From NCBI GenBank assembly GCA_029891345.1, contig CM057009.1, forward strand, positions 208,438,709-208,502,708: a stretch of 64,000 nucleotides of DNA, read 5' to 3'. Position numbers and translations under genes: made by a program. The stretch is from Dryococelus australis. Lineage: Eukaryota; Arthropoda; Insecta; Phasmatodea; Phasmatidae. The notes beneath the pieces are model-generated. The model worked only from the letters and a program-made list of their open reading frames with translations. It did not search any database and was not told the origin of the DNA. Positions 22,341 to 34,019 of the stretch are shown in pieces (within the stretch, counting starts at the first letter, position 1; every line of letters starts with the position of its first letter).

Positions 22341-23464
22341 ATATGTCTTTATACATATCTGTTTTCTAAAGGCGATCTATCATCACTTACTTTTCAGTTT
22401 ATGTAAAATAATTGCATTTTTTCCTCTGCTTGTGCGGTGTGGTACCCCCACCTCAGGGGCCACCACTATACTCGATTCTACAGGAGGCAATGAGTGCTCT
22501 CTTGATTGGATGTAAATTGGTACCATAGCGAAAAAGAGGACTTCTTATAAAGGTAAATTTAAAGAAAAAATTAAAGTTAGCCTGAAAATCAAGAAGATTT
22601 ATTGTAACAGTAAATTAAACTAAAATACAAGCTTGATTAAAAGATCATTTTAAAAATGACAGTAAAATGGTTAACCAAATGAGTGAATGGAAAATGAGTC
22701 CAAATGAATAACTTAACTGTAATCGCGAGAGTATGTCCCTTTCACACAAATGGTTGTTCAGTCCTTTGCTTTCTAGAACTCTATCACACAAATGTTTACC
22801 AGTTTTTCCAGGGCGTGAAGACCTTAGGGCCTCTCGCTATCAGCCAATTAGCGATGGGAGCCGTCTGAAGTTATATGTGCTGGCTGCCAAAAGCTCACAT
22901 TGTGTAAAAAAAAACACATTGGATTAAAAATTATGCTAGTGGTTGGCAAATACTCTCTTGGCACCCAGATGGCAAAACAAGCGGACCACGAACCCATTGC
23001 CTTTAAACAGTAGACATACTGAAAAAAAACTCGAAAACTTTCTATGCCATGAGAAAAAGTGGGCATATGGGACAATGCATACATGCATATTATATCATCA
23101 CTGATCACATACTTTACATATACACATTAATAGAATGCTTTTATCACATTTAAGTGTTTAAAATTTTTGCAAAAATTTTATGCACAGTTAGTGATGGTTT
23201 CCTCAAATTCTCATCTATTTGTTTACCAGTTATGCATTATTGTAAGTTAGTTACTAAATTTAACTCAGTTGTTTTATTTATTTCAAAATAAACATATATT
23301 TTAAAATCAAGAAACTCGTAAATGACACAAAGCTGTAATGATACAAGCTACAAGATCTATTGCAATTTGTCAGTTTTATAACAGCACATCAAAATAAACA
23401 AAAGAAACAAACATATAATTACTTTAACTATGCTAACTGTCAGAGTTTCATAATTAAATATATA

Positions 23465-23467
<3 letters not shown>

Positions 23468-23530
<63 letters not shown>
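23468..23530 (+). repeat. (TA)n microsatellite
   Basis: About 31 uninterrupted TA units, directly preceding the GGAATATTC repeat block. Confidence 0.97.
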
Positions 23531-23531
<1 letters not shown>

Positions 23532-23534
23532 CAC

Positions 23535-24010
23535 AGGATATACCAGGGATAATCCTATTTACATTAGTAATGTCATTTGGATATCCCTGGAAACTCAGGG
23601 GCTTTTTGCGAATATTCTCAATATCCCAATTGTATTCCTGGGCTATTTGGGAGTAAAAAGGAATATTCTTATTTTACTCCTAATATTCCTGGAATAATAT
23701 GGAGTAAATGGGATTATTCTCATTTTCTTCTTTTTATTCCTGGGATATTAGAGAGTTAATGGGAATATTCTCATTTTCCTCTTTGTATTCCTGGTACATT
23801 TTGGAATCAACAGGAATATTCTGATTTTCTTATTTGTATTCTTGGAATATTTGGGAGCAAACAGGACTATTCTCATTTTACTCGTATTCCTGGAATATTT
23901 AGGAGTAAACAGGAATATTTCCATTTTATGTAAGAGTTAAAAAATATACCCATTTTCTTTTTTGTACCCTAGGGATATTTGGGAGTATATAGGAATATTC
24001 ACATGTTCCA
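23535..24010 (+). repeat. GGAATATTC-rich degenerate tandem repeat, unit about 50-60 bp
   Basis: Seven or more diverged units carry ATTCCTGGAATATT, GGGAGTAAA and (A/G)GGAATATTCTCATTTT. Positions are about 23660, 23705, 23760, 23810, 23862, 23910 and 23990. The core GGAATATTCC is palindromic, so units can form short hairpins. A related block with longer units lies at 24860-25290. Confidence 0.75.
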
Positions 24011-24640
24011 CTTTATTATATGTAAATAATAATAATAATCGAAAAAGTGTGAATAATCAATGTTCATAATATAAAACACTTGGCATATATTTTCTAAAAG
24101 AGTTTTTATATATGCTTATAAAAATATAATATGGTACTTTACATAGTGATGTAATCATATATTCTGACAACATATTCTTATCTGCCTGACAAATAAGAAT
24201 CTGTAGAGTTGTCACTCGATACACTTTAAAGATAAAAATAAACTTAAAATAAAAATACTTAAAAAGTATATAAGTTAAATCTTAAACAATACATATTTAC
24301 ATTAAACCAAAACAATACAAATATAATTAAAAATAATATATTATAATAAAAAAATTACTATTAAAAAAAACTTAAAAAATTATTGATTAGTATATAAACT
24401 TAAAAAATTACTGACATGAAAATATTAAAAAAAACATTAAACATTACATAAGAAATAAAAATGGTATGATGAAAATAAAAAACTTAAGAAATTATTGACA
24501 TGTAAATGAATTACTTAAAAAGATAATAAACATTAAAAAAAATACTTAAAATAAAAAATAAAAAACTTAAAAATTACATAAGTAGGCAAGATATTATATT
24601 GATTCGTCTCCATGCTATATTCTACTTATAAACTATTACC
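24010..24640. other. Very AT-rich non-coding DNA
   Basis: Mostly A and T, with scattered repeats of AACTTAAAAAATTA and ATTGACATG. It separates the two GGAATATTC blocks. No gene seen. Confidence 0.6.
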
Positions 24641-24651
24641 CCACCACATAT

Positions 24652-24722
24652 CGTGATAGCCGAGTTGTCTAAGGCATAAGTCTGGCGACCCAAGGTCCAG
24701 CAGTTCGATCGTGCACTATTTC
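24652..24722 (+). repeat. tRNA-like sequence (decayed tRNA or SINE head)
   Basis: A box like TAGCCGAGTTGTCTAAGGC fits an internal A box with the D-arm of a Leu/Ser-type tRNA. About 40 bases further, GCAGTTCGATCGTGC fits a B box (consensus GGTTCGAxxCC). The anticodon arm (CTGG to CCAG) has an oversized loop, and the acceptor ends do not pair well. It is therefore a pseudo-tRNA or the promoter head of a tRNA-derived SINE. No A-rich SINE tail was identified. Confidence 0.6.
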
Positions 24723-24859
24723 AAATGGCATTTTGAGTTCTAAAAATAGCAGCGCTCCTAGCAGCCAATTTCAGAACCAATATGCCGGCCGAGCGCATGT
24801 GAGATCGACTAATCGAACGAGAGCCACCCCAGCGCTCCTAGTGGCCTATGCCAGCAATT

Positions 24860-25290
24860 TCCTCCGAATATCTAGGAATTTCCTAGACACATTCTTATCC
24901 TCCTTAAAGAATATCCATGGCATATCGTGGGAGTGTAAACAGAACATTTTTAGCATTTTCCCGAGATATTCCTGGAAATGAATAGGGGTAAGAGTATATT
25001 TTAGGGATACACTAATATTCCTCGAAGAATACCCCTCGCATATCTTGGGAGTGTAAACAGAACATATATTGCATATTCCCGAGATATCCCTGGGAATGAA
25101 CAGAGGCATGAGGAATATTCTAGGGATATACTAATATTCCTTGGAGAACATCCCTGGGATATCTTGAGGGAGGGATATGGTCGGAGATAGAATATCCCTG
25201 GCATATTCCAGTAATATGCTCAGAATATCTAGGAATTTCAAAGGGATATTCCAATATTTCTGCAAGAATATATTTGGGATATTCTCAGGA
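24860..25290 (+). repeat. Tandem repeat, unit about 120 bp, with GGAATATTC core
   Basis: The series GGGAGTGTAAACAGAACAT, then TTCCCGAGATAT, CCTGG(A/G)AATGAA, AGGGATA(C/T)ACTAATATTCCT and GGAGAA(T/C)A occurs at about 24928-25040 and 25048-25160, with partial copies on both sides. It is related in core motif to 23535-24010. Confidence 0.75.
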
Positions 25291-25294
25291 CATT

Positions 25295-27800
25295 AAACAC
25301 TGTATAAACGTACACCATAATGTATCATTATGCAAAAAAATTGCACGGACAACTCTTTATGTTTCAAGGTTACAACCTACACGTGAGAACAATGGGGGGA
25401 ATTGTTATTTTATTGGCAGTTGCTTACCATGTATTCGCATGCTCGGTATTAAAAATTTCAATTTTATTAGTATCGTGCAGAATAAAATAAAATTAAGTCT
25501 TCGTCCACCACTTCACCCACATCGAAAATTAATATGCCGTTGATATTGGTAGAGGTTTTTTTTGCGGAAATAATTTCTGCCATAAGTATTTAAAATATTA
25601 TAGCTCTGAACAACGTTCCCCGCTGGATGGTTTTATCTGTTCCATGTCTTGGGTGTGTGCCCACGAACCACAGTTGTTTAGAAACAGAGTAACCAAATTC
25701 ATATGGTGTAAGTCACATTCCGCATAATATTCTCTCAAGGACACGTGGCCGATAACCAAAGAAAATTTCGGTGTATACTGAAGAAGATTACTGTTTTCAA
25801 TTCTTTCTCCATAAATTTCTGAATTAACTTTTATCGAAAGAAGCAAACTACTTGAATACCTGGATGTGTGTATGAATCAAGTGCGCGTTTCTCTTCTAAT
25901 CACATCAACCTCATCTCTTTTTTTCAATATTTCCAACACCCATTCCAAATGAATTTGTCATAAATTAATGCCGTTACTAGGGAGGTGTGCATCCCACTCC
26001 ATCATTCTGGTATTATTTCTATATTATTTGTTGCAATTTATTTATTTGCGAGTTTGTTACAGTAGGTAGGTACATAGAGCTTTATGTCGCATTGACAGCA
26101 GGGTATCAGAAATGGAGCAAGTTGCTTAGAGAAGTAGGGATAGGGAATTGTTTATATCTTGAGCGCAAAATAAATTACATATAAACCAGTCCAGTATTTG
26201 CTAGTAATGATAACGGAAAGTTTCAGGATGGCTGGACTGGAAATCAAAACAGAGTACTCATGAATGTGAGTATGGTTTCTTCACTACTGCACCTCACTCG
26301 TTGCTAGTACGATACCATGGATGTGTAGAGCACCTACCACAATGGTTAATAAGACAATATGCATGGATTTGTGTGTGTATATTTTCAACATCAAATACAA
26401 ATACCTAAGCTCTTTCAAATGAAATGGGCAATGTACATTTTCATTAAAAAAAATTACAGTACTTCATCGTGCTGCAGGCTTACGCAAAAGACCCAAGTCT
26501 AGCGAAACACAGTGTGTCAGTCTGCCTGGCCTACCAGCCAACCACAGAAACCACAAGCATTCTGAGAAACGTTCACTCCTAGACCAAAATCCGATAGCGA
26601 GAAGAGAGAATGAGGCAGCTTCCTCCTAAGTACTGTCCACCCTCCTGCCTTTGCCCCCCTGCCAGCCTCTAGCCTGAAGAAGTTTCAAGACTAGCCGCTC
26701 CGAACTTCTGCAGCAGCACTTCATTGACAGGAGAAAGTACTGAAATCTGAAGAGAATTGTCTATAAAACGACCAATTTCATGCTTCTAAATACAATTGGT
26801 TTGGCATCTTCGAACACTGCATTGATGTGTGGCAGCAACAAAAATGCTGTTTATTGTTTCTCCTTTAGATACCATTACCCTGGCACAGATAGTCATTACC
26901 CTGGCACACTGTATATTTATGGAGCGGGAATCAATTTCCTACGAGCCTGCCCTCATCGCCAGCGTAAATTTGATACTTTTTATGTCATATATTTGGCTTA
27001 CTCAGATGTTGAAAATGTGTTTTCTAGCCATAAAATGCTAGCATAATGACTTGAAAGTAGCATATTCAAGTTTTATCTGTATTCGAGTTTTGTATAATGT
27101 ATATTGGATAATTTCTCCGAAGTCTGCACATTGACTTTATGCAGAGGTGCTAATAAATATTATTTAATAACAGAAATATTTTACTTACGTAAATCAAATT
27201 TCATCAGAACAAAGCAGAAGGTTGTATGTTCACATGGACAAAACCTCATACATTTTCAAAAGGTCTCGTATTATGAAGAGCCAGATTAATGAAATTGATT
27301 ATTAAATATCTCTACTAAAATTTAAAACAAATTAATAAAGATTTTAGCAAAGTAGTGTACGAAATTTAATCGAGATTGGCCAACAAAACTGTAACTAGTG
27401 CTCCACCTTAATCATCAACGCGTATCTATGGTCTACAAATTTGGTTTCTTTTCATCTTAAAAAAAATTAAACTTTTTACACTGCTTTTAAAGCATAACAT
27501 AAATTCGATTTTTATCTCAGCGGCTATATTTGTTGTCCTAGAAAGGTTTCTTTAAATAAACCGCTACCAAACTCATTATTTCTCTAATTCACTTCCTGCA
27601 TTTATGCAGATTAACTGCTAGTTAATAAATAGTTTTCAACACAATGTTGTCACTTACTGAATTTAGTAACTGGACATCTCTGAATAAACTTAACATCTAA
27701 ATTTGCTTCGTATTTCTCAGTTACCTATATTGTATTTACATCAATATTGGTAACTAACAATATAAAAAGGATATGAATAATATTCACAGCTACAAAACAC
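25295..27800. other. Non-coding spacer
   Basis: No transposon protein or RNA gene recognised. A short duplication, ATTACCCTGGCACA, occurs twice near 26874-26910. The GC-richer stretch at 26460-26740 (near TATAAAAC at 26762) could be a decayed LTR or promoter, but no second copy was found. Confidence 0.4.
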
Positions 27801-28160
27801 CAAAAAATTACAGCTTTAAGCTCCTTAAGTTACAGACCACAGCATTCTGCAACTACTTTCATATACACTCTTTTAAGGGTACCACTTTGTGGCCATCAGC
27901 GTCCCGTATAGTGGCTCTAACTCTGTCACTTGCTCGAATATGATTCTCTATGGGCCACATAAGGGAGCCATTATGTTCTTCAGGAGTCGTACTCCCTCTC
28001 TTCTGTCTCCTTAAGCTGCAACATCTCCACAACTTTCAGCTCTGGACAGCATGCCTATCCATAATAAATGGGGGTTTCTAAAGATAATAATTAACAGTAC
28101 AATAATGACAAATCCCAATTAAATACTCTGTAAGTTTCAAATCCAAAAATTATCATAACT

Positions 28161-28194
28161 ACATTATGTTGGATACCCCTATCCAACATAATGT
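28161..28194. repeat. Perfect inverted repeat (15-bp arms, CCCC loop)
   Basis: ACATTATGTTGGATA, four C, then its exact reverse complement. It lies just past the end of the envelope-like gene. It could fold as a hairpin in RNA, or be a small palindromic insertion. Confidence 0.85.
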
Positions 28195-28229
28195 GATGTG
28201 TTCTACTAATACTGATGTCTAAAGTGATA

Positions 28230-29571
28230 TAGAAATGAGATATTGCAGAGGGCCAATTTTATTCTAGATAATCATTAAATGAAGTAAAAACTGTTTGAGT
28301 TGACATATGATGAGCAGGAAACTGCAATTTCTTAAATTTGGACCATTCTGCTGGAATTACATTAATAATTTTAAACTCAGTTTTTGAGATGTAATCACAA
28401 GGATACATTTCACTAATGCTAACGTCCTCATTAAAAAATAACTTACAGTCACATGGCAATGCTACATCACTAGCACCTGGGTGCTCACTATTATCTAAAA
28501 TCCTGGTTTCATTTGTATAGCAGCACACTTTAATTCTAGTTTGCCTCTGGCATCTGTCAAAATATACACTCCAGGGCCTACCTGAGTATTTATAAACTGG
28601 GATCCAGACTGAAAATTAAAAGAACATACTTCTCCCTATCGTTAAGCTGTAGCTCCATGAAAAGCAGCTTTTGGACATAAGGCCCCTGTTACAGCATCAC
28701 CTGAATATCTGGGCACGAAACAAAGATGGTCTTGGAAGGGTCTGCAACCCTGTAGGGTTTTGCCTGTAATGGTTATGACTTCATCTCTATTGATAGAAAA
28801 AAAAAGTGGCATCATGATGCAATACACAAACTGAATGTTTCCACTTAAAAGGGATGGCAACAAAATCATACAACTTCTAATCTAAATCTTTCTTTTAACT
28901 ACAGGTACTTTTATTTTCACAACGATACCCATCTTTATCAATTACTTGTGCTAAAAATTATAATTTCTACCTTAAATCTTCTGGCGAGACGAAAACTGCG
29001 GGTAATTTAATAAGCGATCTACATTGGTCCAAAATTTCCACTTTGAACACTGTATGGACCTGTTTTTCCATAAGGCTGCAAATAAAAGTTGGGTCTGAAG
29101 GACATTTGATAATGCAAGTATCATTCTTGCACGACTTTCTTCTAAGGCATTCTAAAATTAATTCGAGTATTTAGTCAGATTGTTAAATTTGATTTGCACC
29201 TTACCAAAGAATTCTGAGATTGCATTATTGACGATTGATACTTGATTCGAAATGCTGGCTAAAGCTAAATTGTTTGTCAACATTTTTTTATTCGTGGCTT
29301 CATGGTGATCCACTGGTTTTTGTTCATTCCTAAACAAACCATCTACCTGGTTTTCTGTTGCAATGTCACAACACCAATTAGCGACCTCTCCTAAAATTGT
29401 CAGGCCTCGTTTTGTTTTACTTGGTTCATTAATGTTTACTAGATATTTTCCGGCAGCTAACTTCAACTTATCTAGTAAAGTGTAAGCAAGCAACAACAAA
29501 CTCTTCTGTTCCTTTTGAAGGCGACATAGGTCTGGGAAACCCTGATTAATGCATGTAATCTGCCTGGCCAT
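28230..29571 (-). pseudogene. env: Envelope-like (baculovirus F/errantivirus type) pseudogene
   Basis: The errantivirus envelope is related to baculovirus F fusion proteins and would mediate membrane fusion at the cell surface. The piece from 29571 to 29158 has a basic KTKRG site followed by a glycine-rich hydrophobic segment and then a long helix-forming, Asn-rich stretch. This is the order expected of a cleavage site, fusion peptide and heptad region. Further pieces downstream (28.87-28.64 and 28.53-28.26 kb) keep spaced cysteines and a final helix, as in the ectodomain. Stops separate the pieces, and no clear transmembrane anchor is seen. It directly follows the integrase, as in env-bearing Gypsy elements. 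The family call rests on segment order, so confidence is moderate. Confidence 0.6.
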
Positions 29572-29954
29572 TTCACTTATATTTCCCAGTCATTTTTGTG
29601 GCCTGGTGGTCTGGAAACTTAATGGAATAGAATAAGTGTAGACAGTTACCTTGGTCATCAGCTGGAAGTGTACTCCTGAGACCACTCCCATTGCTAAGGG
29701 TTCAGTATCATCGAAAAGGATCCATCTCTGGATCATCACAACCCATCACAAGATGGTTACGACAGCCATTGTCCATATGGTGCACCAGACCGCCTGTTCT
29801 TAACTCTGCCAAACAGGGACGAGATTGCAACTTACTTTTGACAGTGACTCTTCTAAATCCAGAATTTTATACAGCATCAAATCAAATTTCGACAAGGGTA
29901 GGGAACCAAAAAATAATTCTGGACAACCTGAAAAACAAAATCAATATAAACAAT

Positions 29955-31179
29955 TTATAATTTCTGACTAATAACATGATTACAGCTTAAAGTTGATAGT
30001 AGGGCTTCATATGCTCTACCTTCCCTAACACTCTTCCTTAGACAGTAACGGTTGGGCGACACCTGTTTTACCACTACAGCAGGACTATTCCAGCAGTGCA
30101 TAAACTTTTGAGCCTGGCTCTTCTTTCTTGTGGGGGTGTAGACTAACACCTGGCCTGGCTGGTATTCCACAACCCTGTGTTGGACTCATAATGGTGCTTC
30201 GCCTTCTCATGCTGTTTCCGAAGGTTCTTGTGTGCCTGCCTCTGCAGCACTTTACACCTCTCACACAGCTGCTTAATCTACACTTCCCCCACTTTCTGGT
30301 TGAGGCAGATTTCTGAGGGCAATATGGATTCATGCCCATATACAAGCAGGAATGGACTTAACCCTGTGCTCTTCTGCTTACTGATATTATAAGTGAAAGT
30401 GACCAGGGGCAGACTCTGATCCCAATACCTTTGGTTACTTGATATGTATTAGGACATCATAGTTGTCAGGGTGGCATGCAACCTTTCCACAGACCCATTA
30501 CATTGTGGACGATATCCAGATGTCATGTTTCCATGTATATTCATCAGCCTCAACAGCTCACGAAATACTGCTGACCTAAATACTTGTCCCCTGTCATTCA
30601 AAATAATACGAGGTGTGTAGTGTCTACAGATAACATTTTCTAAAAGAAATTGTGCTACCTCCTGTGCAGTCGCTGAAGGTACAGCTCACGTTTCTGCCCA
30701 CCTTGTGGACATAATCTATGCAGGTAATAACATACTTGTTGCCTCGGTTGGTCTTAGGGAAATATACTAGAAGGTCGATACCTATTCTGTAGAAAGGTTC
30801 GCCTTAAGTAATGGGCTGCAATAAACTTGCTGGCGTCTGATTCATCCCCTTTTTGGTTTGGCAGTCGGTTCAAGTCCTAACATAAGCCTCTACATTTAAA
30901 AAAATGCCATTCCAGTAATACCTCCTCCTAATTTTGTCTATCGTTCTTCTCATACCTAAATGCCCTAAGACTTATGTATTGTCATGGCACTCACTCAATC
31001 TCGGCTCTCAATTTATCTGGTATTACCAACAATTTTTCCCTATCTTCTGGTCTAGCATTTATCTTGTACAGAACACCTCCCTTTAGACAAAACACTTTTG
31101 CCAATTTACTAAGTTTTGTTTCGACCTTGGATGGTTTTTCTATTTCCTGAATTAAAGGAACCAAACTTGGATCACTCAA
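29955..31179 (-). pseudogene. Gypsy integrase
   Basis: The N-terminal piece (31179-30991) is the pre-integrase region (LCLKGGVLYKI-like, here FCLKGGVLYKINARPEDREK). Next comes a zinc-binding HHCC remnant (GHLGMRRTIDKIRRRYYW, then TDCQTKK). The core near 30.75-30.8 kb has YRIGIDLLVYFPKTNRGNKY with the first catalytic Asp. The C-terminal end (30170-29955) has PGQVLVYTPTRKKSQAQKF and a GPY/F-like segment, CWNSPAVVVKQVSPNRY. The integrase would join element DNA to the host chromosome. Multiple stops and shifts are present. Confidence 0.78.
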
Positions 31180-31185
31180 CTGTGC

Positions 31186-31660
31186 TTATGTTATGTTAAA
31201 CCTGGGCAATGGGAACACTGGGTTCCTACTGAGACTATCTACATGAGCATGACTTTTACCACTGGTGTATTTGATATCAAAAGTGTACTCCAACATTTTC
31301 AAAACCCATCTGGTTATTCTGCCAGTAATGTGGGCATTCATTTTAAGTATGTCCAGATAGCACAAACTATGGTGGTAAGTCACTACAGTAAAAGATTTTA
31401 AATGTATGGCCGAAACTGATATGTCATAAACTAATGCCAAACATTGCAAGTGCGTGATGGGATACCTAGATTCTGCCAGTGTCAGCATGCGACTAGTGTA
31501 GGCTACCAGATGCAATTTCCCATCTCGTCTTTGCATAAGAACAGCCCCAATACTCTGTGTGCTGGCATCTGTATGATCTCAATGAAGCCTCTTTCTTGGA
31601 AATGGACTAAGGTAGATTATGAGGTAAACTTTTGTTTTAGTTCCGTAAAAGCCTTTTTCT
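31186..31660 (-). pseudogene. Gypsy RNase H domain
   Basis: RNase H would remove the RNA strand during reverse transcription. Readable parts are QRRDGKLHLVAYTSRMLT, ESRYPITHLQCLALVYDI, FTVVTYHHSLCYL, and HITGRITRWVLKMLEYTF, ending in SGKSHAHVDSLSRNP. These are the usual landmarks, with TDHxxL changed to TYHHSL, so a catalytic Asp is lost. It follows the reverse transcriptase directly. Confidence 0.8.
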
Positions 31661-31670
31661 AGGCCTCGCC

Positions 31671-32470
31671 CTAGTCGAACTTTAGATCTTTTTTTAGCAG
31701 ACTAGATAAGGGCTTAGAAATCAAGGAGAAATTTTGCACAAACTTGCGATAAAAAGAAGCTAGGCCAAGGAAACACCTTACCCTTCTGGGGTCTGTGGGT
31801 TTCGGAAAATCTTTGACTGCCCTCACCTTATTGGGATGGGGTTTTATTCCCTCGCTATTTACCACATGTCCTAAAACTTCAGTTTCCTCGTACCTAAACG
31901 AACACTTAGCTAGCTTCAAAGTTAAGCTGGCCTCTTCAAATCTCTTTAGTTCCTGCTCTAAAGTGTGTAAGTGGTGTTCAAAATTACTCCCTGCTACTAA
32001 TATATCATAAAATAGACTAGGCATGATCCCCATTTCAACCCTGCTTAAGTCTTGTCTATATACCTTTGAAAAATGGAAGGGGCTATTTTTAATCCAAATG
32101 GCAGAGTTTGAAAAGAAATGATTCGCTCTGGGGGTATGAAAGTAGTAAATTTCTTGGTTCTGCTCAGCCACCTTCAATTGGCGATAACCCAAATTCATGT
32201 CAAAATAGCTGAACATTTTGCACCTGTTAAATAGCTTAAATAGTCAGCTATCCTTGGCAGAGGGTATTTATCGTCTTTCAAAATAGAGTTCACACAACCA
32301 TAAGCCACAAACATCCTATACTCAGCATCTTTTTTTTCTCTCCAATATTACTGGAGAGCACCAACTAGTACTAACGAGTCTTACTATATAATTCTTAATG
32401 TGTTCATTGACAATGTTAGTATAACCTCCCTCTCACCAGGTGACACACTGTAAGGGACTAAAGTGGCTGG
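31671..32470 (-). pseudogene. Gypsy reverse transcriptase
   Basis: A 182-codon open frame (32216-31671) begins FSYFDMNLGYRQLKV, the palm motif with the first catalytic Asp. It continues to VLGHVVNSEGIKPHPNKVRA and FLGLASFYRKFV, the thumb region. The active-site box reads LFYDILVAG where YLDDILVAG is expected, so one Asp is missing and the enzyme cannot work. Upstream, 32.47-32.22 kb holds broken fingers-domain sequence. Confidence 0.82.
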
Positions 32471-32533
32471 TGGGTTGTTTCCCATATCTAAAGTTACCAC
32501 TTCTTCATGTGTCCTACCTATCTGATTAGGTTT

Positions 32534-32794
32534 CTAACTGTAACAGTGACAGTATTTGTACAACAAATTTCGTAGCTTGCTTCTTTGTTCAGGCAGCAAA
32601 TAAGGATTGCTATCTAATTTTCCTTCGCCAAAGTCGTTTATTCGATCCTCTTTAGAGACTGAAACAGTATTTACCCATGCTTTGATAGTCTTTGAAGGTA
32701 ACAGCTGCTTTGCCTGCTTCTTCCTCTGATAACACGAATGCATCTCAACACAGCACACAACATACAGACTATCACACACCAAGAAAAAACACAC
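32534..32794 (-). pseudogene. Gypsy protease-RT linker
   Basis: An open frame ending NPYLLPEQRSKLRNLLYKYC matches the helix that precedes Gypsy reverse transcriptases (EQ-x2-x-L-x2-LL-x-KY). It is the right-hand limit of recognisable pol in this element. Confidence 0.55.
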
Positions 32795-33112
32795 AGCAAA
32801 AACAGTTAAAACGACACAGATTAGCCAATCCGTTTCAACTGAGAATTCTTTTTCTCCTTTGGCAGTATCAGACCAATTAGACGATAGTCATAGTAGTACA
32901 AACACAGTAGTATCACAACAGCACACATGTAAAACACAATAGGCCCTGCCAGTTTACATTATACAAAACAGAGTTGTAAAATGGCTGTATAAAACCTTTA
33001 AGGAAAACACTTTCATAAATATTTCGGTAACGAAAAAACAATATTTAAAGGTAATTGTTAGGAAGGAGAAACACTCCTCTTTCTGTGAAGTCCTTCGGAA
33101 TAACTTCATAGG

Positions 33113-33117
<5 letters not shown>

Positions 33118-33173
<56 letters not shown>
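33118..33173 (+). repeat. (CA)n microsatellite
   Basis: About 28 uninterrupted CA units. Confidence 0.97.
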
Positions 33174-33174
<1 letters not shown>

Positions 33175-33184
33175 GAATGAGCAA

Positions 33185-34017
33185 AAGCCAATGAAAGTAG
33201 TCATAAAAGGCCAATATCATGACATTGAAACAAAAGATCTCAAGGAAGAGTTCGATGATTGTGGCTTTAGGCCAATTCATGCATGACAATTTAGAACACC
33301 AGTAGACAAATCTGCAGTCTATGGGGCTGTAATACATCAACACAAAGAGTTTGACATATTAAAAATTAGATAACTTTATCACGAATCAGTTCGACTATAT
33401 CTGTATAAACACCGCACTGAGGATGTGGTGCAGTGTAAGAAATGTGCACTGGGCCACACTCAGAAATACTGTGGACTTGAGACAGTCTGTCCTCTCTGTA
33501 CATGCATGCACAGAAAGAAGACTGTATTCTTAAAAACATGGAACATACATAAAAGTGGCTATGTACACTTTGTAAAAAACGGGACACTCGGCTGAATGGA
33601 AGCCGTGCGAAGTGATCAAGAAACAGATAGAAACACAACAACAAAATACGGGCCTTAAACTCACCAAACAAACACTAAACAATAGGCAGGAAACTCCACC
33701 AAATATTCAGTCTCAGACTGAATTTCCTCCCCTTCAAGTAGGGAAAATACAGACTGAACAAGGAAACACACACAGGGAACAAGCACTTATACAACAGAAA
33801 AGAGACAAGCCACAAAATCACGAGAAAAGGGACACCAACACAACAGAAAATGCGACCATGTTCTCAGGATTGCAAGAACTGGCCGCCTTTCTGCGGAAAC
33901 TCAATTCACAACACTTTTGGACTACTTTAGGCCCATCATTACACAGGCAAAAGCCTTAACCACACTACACGAGAAGCAGATGTTGCTACTCACAGCACTC
34001 GCCACTTTACCACAATA
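33185..34017 (+). pseudogene. Jockey-like non-LTR retrotransposon ORF1 (Gag)
   Basis: ORF1 proteins bind element RNA. The start reads KPMKVVIKGQYHDIETKDLK, the PRE_C2HC domain pattern of insect Jockey-type ORF1. It is followed by zinc knuckles, QCKKCALGHTQKYCG, then CPLCTCMHRKK (33430-33530). The middle is Gln/Thr-rich, and FRPIITQAKALTTLH then LLLTALATLPQ stop at 34017. There are three in-frame stops and a frameshift near 33925. No ORF2 (endonuclease/RT) follows, so the copy is truncated at its 3' side. Confidence 0.75.
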
Positions 34018-34019
34018 AA

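Larger units (their letters stand above)
27850..32800 (-). mobile_element. Env-bearing Ty3/Gypsy (errantivirus-like) remnant
   Basis: In minus-strand order: pre-RT linker (32.8-32.5 kb), reverse transcriptase (to 31.67), RNase H (31.66-31.19), integrase (31.18-29.95) and an envelope-like gene (29.6-28.2). The pol-env order is that of insect errantiviruses and other endogenous retroviruses of arthropods. Gag and protease are missing on the right, where the sequence changes to a (CA)n tract and a non-LTR fragment. No LTR pair was found. All frames carry stops. Confidence 0.78.
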
